Shown here: positions 10,601 to 22,600 of the stretch, in pieces
Layout: every line of letters starts with the position of its first letter
Numbering within the stretch: the first letter of the stretch is position 1
Origin: Planococcus citri
Taxonomy: Eukaryota; Arthropoda; Insecta; Hemiptera; Pseudococcidae
Assembly (NCBI RefSeq): GCF_950023065.1
Contig: NC_088681.1
Span: 9,238,001 to 9,302,000, forward strand
Reading direction: 5' to 3'
DNA length: 64,000 nucleotides
Position numbers and translations under genes: made by a program
Notes under the pieces: generated by a model
The model's database searches: none
Told to the model about the DNA's origin: nothing
What the model saw: the letters and a program-made list of their open reading frames with translations, nothing else

Positions 10601-13600
10601 AATCATTTCAGGGGTAAATTCGGCACCGTTTACAGATGTACTGAGAAATCAACTGGCTTAAAATTAGCAGCCAAGTTTATAGGAATATCGAAAAGACAAG
10701 ACAGAAGAAATGCCGAACGTGAGGTTGAAATTATGAGAGAGTTACAACATCCTCGTCTTATACAAATGTACGATGCGTTTGAAATAAATAACATCATGTG
10801 CGTCGTTTTAGAATTGTAAGTAATACGTGTTTACCCTTTATTTATTCACTTGTAAATATAGTACCCTATAACGAAAGCATATAGACGCTTAAATTGATGT
10901 TTTTTAATTTCCTCGAACCATTCCTATCCCAACTTTTTTTTTCTCCCCTCACAAGCTTCTTACCTACCTACCATATTCGTCTAGGTCTAAAGGTATACCT
11001 TACAAATTGGCATTTTTCCAACGATACGATGAAAATATTAATTCAACGAATAGGTATTATACCTACTCATCGTATCATTATCAATGAATCTAATAAACCA
11101 TTTATTTTTACAGAATCGAAGGAGGCGAGCTTTTTGAACGTGTTATAGATGATGACTTTATCCTAACAGAAAAATCGGTATCAGTATTCATGCGACAAAT
11201 ATGCGAAGGAATCGCGTTCATTCATTCGAAAAACATTCTACATCTGGATATGAAAGTAATAATAATACTACCTATTTAATTAAACGAAGAAAAAAGCTCT
11301 ACGTGTACCGATCTCGTATGCTAACTTATACGTACACATTTGTAATATTTATTTAAGCCGGAAAATATTCTATGTTTAACGAGAACTGGTAATCGGATCA
11401 AAATCATAGATTTCGGTCTAGCTCGAAAGTACGATCCGGAGAAAAAACTGCAAGTTTTGTTCGGTACCCCTGAATTCGTAGCACCGGAAGTTGTGAACTT
11501 TGATTCAATTGGTTTTGGCACAGATATGTGGTCTGTGGGTGTTATCTGTTATGTTCTGTGAGTACATTTATTTTGGCATAAAATGCGCAAATTATTTATC
11601 ATTTTAATTAATTTTTGCCAATTTCCGTTCGTTTGTACGGATGGTAAAAAGAAATTAAATCATTGACACGTGTGCGAGTGCAATAATTTTGTTTTTATTG
11701 TTTCCAGGTTATCTGGTTTATCGCCTTTTATGGGCGAAACTGATGTACAAACCATGGCTAATGTTACCATAGCACAATACGACTATGACGATGAAGCTTT
11801 CAATGATATTTCAGCCGATGCCAAAGATTTCATTGGTAAACTATTGTTAAAAGATCGAGAGTAAGATGATATTTTTTTCCACTCGGTACCACTTGAATAT
11901 TATTATAGGAATGGGAATTGATAAATTAAATAATGTCAGCGATGAGTTGTGCGAATTTCCAACTTTCATTGCTTCTAAAAATAAAATAAAAACTATCACA
12001 ATTCCCATACCTATCTAAGTAATAGCTTAGATACCTAGCTGAATTATTCTAATAAATTTCTAAATATTTAGACATTTTCCTAGTAGTCCAGGAAAAATAG
12101 CATTCCATTGGGAAAAGTGAGGTAGAAAGCTGATTTTTGGTATACTGGTCCATTTTTTGGTGCCGAAAAGGAATCCGATGAGTTCCCGGTCGTCCCTGGT
12201 GAGCGTTCTCCCCTATTGTGGATCTAAGCCCCCCAAAATCAGTTTTTTGCGATTTTCTTCCGCGCATCGCATTTTAGCGAAAAATGAGGGTAGATACAAG
12301 AATCTACGTCAAATTTCCGATCTAATGATATATCAACTTCACTTCTACCCCCAAGGGGGGGGGGTGGAGCAGGAACCATTCAAATGTGAGGGATTTTCTA
12401 AAAAACACAAAAGGGCTATCGGCGCATAGGAGGGGTGAAATGGGTCCCGAGAGCGTTCGGGTTGATATCAGCATTGAAAGTGGGTACCATCGAGAAACTA
12501 CCCCGTGAAAAATTTCAGATCCACACCACCTCCCCTTTTTGCGGAACACCCCTTTTTTGAAATTTCAGTAACACTTTTCTCAGCCCCATTTCAATCGATT
12601 TTGAAAATTTTTCTGGAAGTTATGTATATCCTTAGTAGATATCCCCACAAAAATTTTCAACCCCCTCCCCTCATATTTACCCCTCAAAATGGCATTTTTT
12701 TCATTTTTTATGCCTATTAACAATCAAGATTGCGAGGTACAATTTTGTAAACACGTTTTTTGGATGGATTTTTGGCCCCCAAACATCATATACAATATTA
12801 GAAATTTTTGCTTTGGTGCGCCGTGGTGAAAACTTGGAATAAAGTATCGTAGGGGGGTGGAGGGTGAAATGGGAATTTTGAAAAAAATAACTATCAATGA
12901 GTAGGGTATCGTTTTCATATGATTCGATACCGCTGAGCACGAATATGACCTCAGGTTTTCTGCCACACTCACCTACCCCTCTCCAGAGCCCCTCAGCCCC
13001 CCAATTTTCACAATTTTCTAAATATAGTTATTTTGATGACATTGGTGTCGTTTTCATATGATTCGATACCACTGAGCACCAATATGACCTCAGATTTTCT
13101 GCTGCACTCACCTACCCCTCTCCAGACTCCCTCAGCCCCCCTTCAATTTTCACGAATTTTCGAAATAAAGTTATTTTGTTGACATTGGTGTCGTTTTCAT
13201 ATGATTCGATACCGCTGAGCACGAATATGACCTCAGATTTTCTGCCACACTCACCTACCCTTCTCCAGAGCCCCGCAGCCCCACCACAATTTTCACGATT
13301 TTCGAAATATAGTTATTTTGATGACATTGGTGTCGTTTTCATATGATTCGATACGGCTGAGCACGATTATGACCTCAGATTTTCTGCCACACTCACCTAC
13401 ACCTCTCCAGAGCCCCTCAGCCCCCCCACAATTTTCACGATTTTCGAAATATAGTTATTTTGATGACATTGGTGTCGTTTTCAAATGATTCGATACCGCT
13501 GAGCACGAATATGACCTCAGATTTTCTGCCACACTCACCTACCCCTCTCCAGAGCCCCTCGGCCCCCCCCACATTTTTCACGATTTTCGAAATATAGTTA

Positions 13601-16600
13601 TTTTGATGACATTGGTGTCGTTTTCATATGATTCGATACCGCTGAGCACGAATATGACCTCAGATTATCTGCCACACTCACCTACCACTCTCCAGACCGA
13701 GACCCCCTCAGCCCCCCTCATTTTTCACGATTTTCGAAATAAAGTTACTTTGATGATGTTGGTTTCATTGCTATGGGAAAATTACATAGGTTCATTGTTA
13801 TTGTACATAAAATTTCTCGTAGAATAAGCTACAGCACATGGCTCCTCCTCGAGGGGGATGGACCCTTGAATTTTTTTCCACGCAGAAAATGTGATTTTTT
13901 ATGTAGGCAGTCATTGATTTATAAAATACATACTCAAGTTACAGTTATCATGAATAATTATTATGCCACATATGCTCCGCATACCTATACAGGGCAGTAC
14001 ACAATTACACATACAAATTTGTTGCGTTTTCTGTGTGGAAAAAAATTCAAGGGTCTACCCCCCTCGAGGGGGAGCCATGTGCTGTAGTTTCTTCTACGAG
14101 ACATCATCAAAGTAACTTTATTTCGAAAATCGTGAAAAATGAGGTGAATTGAGGGGGTCTGGAGAGGACTAGGTGATTGTAGCAGAAAATCTGAGGTCAT
14201 ATTCGTGCTCAGCGGTATCGAATCATATGAAAACGACACCAATGTTATCAAAATAACTTTATTTCGAAAATCGTGAAAATTGGGGGGGCTGAGGGGCTCT
14301 GGAGAGGGGTAGGTGAGTGTGGAAGAAAATTTGAGGTCATATTCGTGCTCATCGGTATCGAATCATATGAAAACGATACCCTACTCATTGACAGTTATTT
14401 TTTTCAAAATTCCCATTTCACCCCCCACCGCCCTACGATACTTTATTCCAAGTTTTCACCACGGCGCACCAAAGCAAAAATTTCTAATATAGTATATGAT
14501 GTTTGGGGGCCAAAAATCCATCCAAAAAACGTGTTTACAAAATTGTACCTCGCAATCTAGATTGTTAATCGGCATAAAAAATGAAAAAAACGCCATTCTG
14601 AGGGGAAAATATGAAGGGAGGGGTTGAAAATTTTTGTGGGGATACCTACTAAGCATATACATAACTTCCAGAAAAATTTTCAAAATCGATTGAAATGGGG
14701 CTGAGAAAAGTGTTACTGAAATTTCAAAAAAGGGGGGTTCCGCAAAAAGGGGAGGTGGTGTGGATCTGAAATTTTTCACGGGGTAGTTTCTCGATGGTAA
14801 CCACTTTCAATGCTGATATCAACTCGAACGCTCTCGGGGCCCATTTCACCCCTCCTATGCGCCGATAGCCCTTTTGTGTTTTTTAGAAAACCCCTCCCTC
14901 ACATTTGAATGGTTCCTGCTCCACCCCCTTGGGGATAGAAGTGAAGTTGATATATCATTAGATCGGAAATTTGACGTAGATTCTTGTATCTACCCTCATT
15001 TTTCGCTAAAATGCGATGCGGGGAAGAACATCGCAAAAAACTGGTTTTTGGGGGCTTAGATCCACAATAGGGGAGAACGCTCACCAGGGACGACCGGGGA
15101 CTCATCGCATCGGATTCGTGTTCAGCACAAAAAAATGGACCAGTATACCAAAATTCAGCTTTCTACCTCACTTTTCCCAATGACCCTTTTTTTTCATCTA
15201 ATTTTCCTGGACTATACTTAGATGATTTAGGTTTTCTGTAATATAGATAAATTAATATCTCCATCATAGAGACTCAAAGAGTAATACTTGTGTAGTTTTA
15301 GAAAATCGGAATGTTCCTACTCGAATTCATTATTTTTTGTCGTACCATTAAAACTCACGATAAAGTAGTTCCTGTTTGTCAAAGTCCTTTTATAACCATC
15401 GTTAGATTTTTATGAAAATAATACCTAGTCTACATTTAAATAGGTTCCATTTTAGTATACCCAATAGGTCATCCTTATGTGTGCTCATTATTATTGCAAA
15501 AATATGCTTTTCCCATACCATTCTAGCTACTAACTGTTTATGAGAAGGTGATCTGACAAAAATGTGATTTTTTTGAGAAAAAAAAATTAAGCGATAGACA
15601 AAGACCCGTTTTTATGTGATTAATTTTTTTTTTCGCATGTTTGTTTGCTTTTGTCAAAGATTTACATACATGCGTATGATTGTGAAAAATTGCCTGTACC
15701 CTTTCCTCGTTTTTATAATACACAAATAAGTAAAGTCACCAATTCACCATGCTTTCGGTTTTCGGTATCAATTTTTTTTAACGCATGATGAATGCACGTG
15801 CACTTCTACATCTACATCCTGCTCATTACTTATTTATAAAAGCTTCTGCTTCAACTTGATTCCAGTAATCGCTTTTGCGTGTTAAATGCATGATCGATAG
15901 CTTGAGAAACTTATATTATTGTACTTTTCAACTTTTGTCATTTTATTATTATTTCCAATAGAAGGGACCTTCGTGGCTTTTATTTTTTAAAAAAACACAC
16001 ACACATTAACGTGCATTTGTTTTGATTTGAGTTCTTAATGGTTCGTGTGCCTCCTGCCCCCAAATATGACCACAGTGTTATTTCGAGCCCCCTCCATAGT
16101 CCATTTTTTAATCCTATGAAGTCAAATTAAGTAATTTTTTTTGAGATTCAATTTTCTTGTAACATGAAAAAATCAACTCAACGACTTGAAGTTTGGAAAT
16201 GAACAAACAAAACGCCAATAAATTTTCAAATTTTTGGGATATTTCAAGTTTCATCTCCCCTCCTCTTATGCAAAAAATTCGGTAATCAAACGTGCCAAAA
16301 TTAAAAACTGAAGAAATTTTGAAAAAATTTGTCTCAAAAAAAAGGTTAAAAACATGTGAAGTACCTAGCATAAAAAAAACAAAAAAAATGATTAAAATCA
16401 TTGGAAATTACCTACCTACCAAAAAAATAAAATTTCAGTGAAATTTTGCCAGAAAAAATGCATAAAGAAGTATGAAATGATGAAATTATGTAAAGTAGGT
16501 AATAAAAAGGGCACGAAAAAAAGCATTAAAATCAATAAAAATTACAAAAAAGTGATAAAATTTCAACAAATTTTGGCAAAAATTTGCATTAAAAAGTTTT

Positions 16601-19600
16601 AAAACCATGTAAAAGTAACAGGAGAATGTAAAAAAAAAAACTTTAAAATTTAAAATTTATGAAAATTTGATTTTGACCAAAGTCAAATGAAAAATTGTTT
16701 AAAATAGGTATGTGAAGTGATACATAGGTATAGGGTAAATGTGCCTAAGTTTGCGCACCTAATTTTCAAACAGCCACTACTTTTTATGAAAAGCAGCTAG
16801 AATATTGAAATTTGTACAGAAGGTTCCTCAAACATTTGGCTATGATTTGCCTCAGAAATAAAATTTTTAATCGATTTAGTTTTTGATATTTTGACCAAAA
16901 ACCAAAAAAAGTCAAATGCGCAAACTTAGGCATATGCCTTCCTAAGATTGCGCATTCACCTTCTCAAGATTGTGCACCAGTGAAAAACATAGAAATTCGT
17001 CAATATTGTTTAATTAATGATGAAAGCAAACAAAATGTCTCACAAGAACGTGCATTTGAAACTTCTGAGTGAACCACACTGGAAATGCGCTCATATCTGG
17101 TATTTCCAGCATTACACCCATTTCTCCCTAGCTTTTGACAAGGAGTAAACTCGATACACGTATAGAAGGTGTCATTTCATTCCAATAAATTGAATTCTTA
17201 ATGAAAATTTCAAAAAGTATCATTATTAGTCTAGAAAAGTAGCAAAAACTAAAAATCGCAATCTTAGGCACAGGGGTGTTTTTTAAAAAATTGAAAAATT
17301 GAAACCTAATTAAAGCAGAAAATACTTGAAATATGTGCTTGTTATAATCCCCAGACAATGACGAATCTAAAAATAGCTTATTTAGATCTCTACTGCCGTT
17401 TCCATAAAAATTGTCGCGTGTGACTTTTATTGGAAAAGTTATAAAAAAATTTGAAAAAAAAATTTTTCGCTTGTCATTTCGCGACACTTGGTGCTACCAT
17501 CACCAAAAAACGTGAAGTATGGTCATTTTGATTCTTCTTTCAAGTAAAGGCGGTATCAATGTTGTAACTCTCACTGGTTCTGAGAAATCGTTACTGCGCA
17601 ATCTTAGGAAGCGCGCAAACTTAGGCACATTTACCCTAAAAACATAAAATGGAACATTGAAATCAAAAAAATTAACGACAATCATTAAAATTTAATTTTG
17701 CAAATCCTTTATTATAAAAATATAAAGAAGAAAATTTACAAAAGCTGATGAAATTTTAGTGAAATTTGGTAAAAAGTGCTTGAAAAAGTGTGTGAAAAAA
17801 AATGTCAATACTTAGACCCAGCTAACAAATTAACATAAAAAAATCGTATAAAAATCTATAAAAATTGGAAAAGGAAAGAACTTTGAGTAAATTTAGGGAA
17901 TAATTGCATAAAACTTTTTGAAATTACGTAAAATGATGAGAAAACACGAAATAAAAGGTACATTGAAATCAATAAAAATTGCAGAAAAAGTATATAACTC
18001 CAGCAAAAATGGCAAAACTTGTGTGAAAAAGTGTTGAAAACATGTAAAATTACGTAAAATTGAAAGGAAAGCATTAAAATTTAAAATATTTAAATATTGC
18101 CAAAAAGGAATGAAATTCAAGTACCCAAGTTTTGAAATAAATTGTACAAAAAACTTTTCGAAATAATGAGAAAATCCAAAATTGAAAATCAAAATCAGTA
18201 ATGATAACAAAAAGTGATAAAATGTGGTTGTATTGCATGAAAAAGTAATATAAATTTGTAAAGTAGTAAGAAAACTGAAAATGAAGCATTTAAATTACCT
18301 AATCAAAATTGCCAAAAAGTAATGAAATTATGCTAAAAGACGGCCAAAATTACATGAAGCTGTGTTGACAAGTTAAAATGATGTAAAAACACACATTTAA
18401 AAAAACATTAAAATCAATACAAATCACCAAAGTAGTACGAAGTTTTGGTACAATTTTACAAAAATTGCGTGAATCAGTGCTAAAATCATGATTACTAGAA
18501 AACTTGATTTAAAAAAAAAAAAAATGAGGGGTTAAATGGGAAAGGAACCTTAGTTATTTTTTTTACTGATTTTTACATGTTCAACAACTTCAAATAGACT
18601 TGAAATTTTTCTCTACACAAGGAAATATTTTCCAATTCGTTTTTTTTTTTTTTTTTCCATGGAAGAACATTTCAATATCACTGAATATGGTGAAATTGAT
18701 AAAAAAAATTTAATGGATGTATTCAAAATTATAAAAATGAAAATAAACAAAAAAATGACTAAGGCACCTTTTCCATGGAACCCCTCAATTGAAAAAAACC
18801 AAAAAGTAGGCATAAAATATTTAAAACATAAGTAAAATGACATAAAAATACCTACCAAGAGCACATTAAAATCAATAAATTATCAAAAAAGTATGAAATG
18901 ATAAAATTTTGATGAAATTTCACAAAAATTGCATGAAAAAGTGTAGAAAATCACGTAGTATGATATAAAAACGTCAAAATAACTTCAAATGGATGAAAAT
19001 GATCAAAAATTGATAAAATGTTCATTAAATTGGGCAAAACTTGCTTTATAGAGTATGTAAAAATGTCACATAAACTCAAAAAAACATAAGAATCAATGTA
19101 AAATATCAGGATAAAAGTACTTATGATATGCATGTGAAAATTCTGTAAAAAGAAATATGAATTAAAATTGATCAAAATTGCAAAAAATTGAAAATGCATA
19201 TAGGAAAAATGTTGGAGAAATTGGACCAGATTTTGCTCATGCGCTTTTTCTCTCATTCTCCTGCATTTTTGCGCTCACATAACAATTTGGAATCCCCCCT
19301 CTACACATATTCTTGCTGTACCTACATCACAGAATACCTATCTAACTCTTCATCAATTCATGACTCATCATTAACTCACGCTGATATTAATTTTTTAGGT
19401 GCTTCTGTCACTCATAAGAGTTAGAACCATTCACGTAGTATGCACCTTTTTAAGCACACACACAAAAAAAAAATACATGGACACCAAAATATGAACAAAT
19501 CACTGTAAACGTCCACAAGATCACCATTCACCAGCACTATATTTTCCAATGCATGGTACCTACCCACATTAGTATCTAACTGTATTACCTACCTACCTAT

Positions 19601-22600
19601 TAACAGTCAACTTAGGTAAAATCAAAAACAAAGCGTTTTTGTTCAACAAATAAATACTTACCTAATATTTATACCTACAAATTACATGTAATATTTTTCA
19701 GGTTTTATAATGTCTTTTGTACGTGTTATTGCTATTTTTAACGAAGGGTCTTTGTCTGCTTCTTAGGCAACGCATGTCAGCAACAGAATGTCTGTCACAC
19801 CGTTGGTTGCAACGCAGAAAACCACCCGTCTCCAGGTCTCCTCCTTGTAATCCTATTCCTCAGAGTGAACTGGATCTGCAAAAGGATACATTGCGTTATT
19901 TGGTTGATAGATGGAATAACGATTCCAGTATATCTTTGGTATTGAATAACGAGGATGATAAATGTGAAAAAGTTATTGATATTTGTAAAGTGAATGGAAT
20001 TACCGAGCAGCCAAGTAAGTCACGTGATGAGTTGGTTAGCAAAATGGCATCTTCACCTGCAAACAATCACACATCAGAACCATCTGTGATAAAACTTAAT
20101 TCATCATCATCATCATCTGACAACGTTAATGAGTCATCTAACTTGGATAATATCGCATTGGTACCTATTCAAAGTATTGAAGCACCCCCTGTATCGAATC
20201 AAGTGCTTAAATCTTTATCAGATGTTACTTCAACAAGCCGACTTTCACCTAATTTGAAACGTTCTTTGAGCCCTGATACTGTCGCTGTGGAAGCAGGAGA
20301 GAAGGAACACACTACAAAAATATCTAAGTCACTGACACCATCGAGATCTGGGTCAAGCAGCCCGATAGTTTGTGAGAAACTTGTATCAAACGTAGAAATA
20401 GGAAACATACAAGATGAATCTAGTCAAGAGTTACCAAAGTCACCATTATTAGAAGTTCCTGGAAGAAAATCACCTCTGAAGCAATCTTCAAATATCAAGA
20501 AGTCTCCATCAGCATCACCAAAGCTGAAGAAGAAAACTACATCTAGAACATCATCTCCTGCAATAGATGATCACCTGCTAAATGGTAAAGATGAACCGAT
20601 GAACTATGATGCAGAAATTGTTACTGATAAACCTAGTGAAAAATTACCAAAATCACCATCATTATTAGAAGTTCCCGGTGATTTATCTCAGGTAGAACCT
20701 ACTAAAACTGTCAAGAAGTCTCCATCGACGTCTCCTAAACCGTTGAAGAAAATTGTGATTAAAACACCGTCTCCAACAATTAAAGATCAAAATGAACTCA
20801 TACTTAATCATATTGACAGCAATAGTATCAAATCAAGTCAACAAAGATCAGAGGAGCAGGAAAAACTATCTCAGGTGGAACCCACAAGTGTTAATAAGTC
20901 CCCATCTGCATCTCCAATACCATCATTGAAAACAGTTGTTAGAACACCATCTCCTACTGGCAAAGATCAAGCATCAAATCTGCAAAATGAGCTCATATCT
21001 AATCACAATGACATTACAAATGAGGACAAATCTAGTCTGCAAAAATTAGAAATGCCAAAGACCCTATCTCCAACAGAACCAACAACTGTCAAGAAGTCTC
21101 CATCACCATCTCCAATACCATTGAAGAAAACTGTTGTTAAAACACCATCTCCTACAATCAAAGAACAATCATCAAACCCACAAGTTGAACTCATGTACAA
21201 TCACACCAACATTACAAATGACAAACCTAATCAGCAAACATTAGAAGTGTTGAAGAATCTATCTCCAATAGAACCAAGAACTGTTAAGAAATCCCCATCA
21301 ACATCTCCCACACCGTTGAAGAAAACAGTAATTAAAACACCATCCCCAACCATCAATGACTTAGCATCACATCAGCACGACCAACACATAACTAATAATA
21401 TTGACATCACAAATGACAAATCTGGTCAACTAACATTAGAAATACCTAAAGACCTCTCTCAAGTGGAACCTGCAACTGTTGAGAAATCTCCATCAACATC
21501 TACCATACCAATGAAGAAAACAGTTGTTAGAACACCATCTCCTACAATCAAAGACCAATCATCAAATGAGCAAGACAAACTTATATCCAATCATAGTGAT
21601 ATAACCAATGCCAAACCGAGTCCACTAACATTGAAAATGCCCAAGAACCTATCTGCAATGGAACCAGCAACTATGAAGAAATCCCCATCAACATCTCCTA
21701 CACCGTTAAAGAAAGCAGCTGTTAACACACCATCTCCAACAATCAAAGACCAATCATCAAACCCTCTAGTCCAATCCATTGATCAGTCTAATACCTTAAA
21801 CATCAAGTTTGGCCAAGAATTGTCAACTTCATCTTTATTAGAAGTACCAAAGAAATCACCATCAACAGACACGCTAAATACAAAGAAATCTCCATCAACA
21901 TCTCCAAAACCATTGAAAAAGAAAGTAGCTAAAACTCCATCCCCATCAATAAAAGATCAACCAAGTCAAGAAAATGTTAATGCCAAGTCAAGTCTTGCAG
22001 TAACACCAGAAAGATCACCACAACGAGACATCTTGAAGGATGAAAAGTCTCCAATAACTGTTCCTCATGGCAAACCCTCACCTAAAACAGATGCTCAAGT
22101 CTGTGATATTGTGAAGGAAGCTCCTACTGTTGATGAGACTAACATATTGATGACTTCAAAACATAAGACTTCTATCAGCACATCATGCCCAAAGACTTCT
22201 GGGGATAGTGGGAACAAACCAAATACTAAATCAAATGTTGTACTTGAAGGTATTCACTCTTCTCTACATTCAGAACAATCTGAATCTGCAGAAGAGATCA
22301 GTAGAGCAACACCTACCAAGTCTAAAGACAAACTTCAAGACATTCCTAGTCCAGAAACTTCAAGCCAATCTCAACCTAGACGTACCCCAATAGTTGAAAT
22401 AAGTGATGAAACTTACGAATGTGTGAAAAAACGTCGTTTCACTATAAAAAGTGTAGAATCTACCAAAACTATCCACAAAGATGACTCAACCAGCCAAATA
22501 AAATCGACTGAAAAAACCTCTTTGAGTTCAGAAACAACTCCTACACCACACCGTAGATCCATATTTAGTCCAGATGTGTCACCCAAAGTGCTACGTAAAC

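Noticed and set aside
12049..15105. Mirror-image open frames on both strands (SRSSLVSVLPYCGSKPPK and others)
   Set aside because: They are the two arms of the foldback element; no transposase motif, and frames are short and overlap.
17128..17487. 119-residue minus-strand frame as a transposase of the TIR element
   Set aside because: No DDE/D pattern or helix-turn-helix; composition is that of random AT-rich DNA.
19717..19766. ATG at 19717 as start of a separate 1135-residue gene
   Set aside because: The acceptor TTCTTAG at 19760-19766 joins exon 5 in exact frame and restores the last kinase helix; the 16 residues before it are hydrophobic intron read-through.
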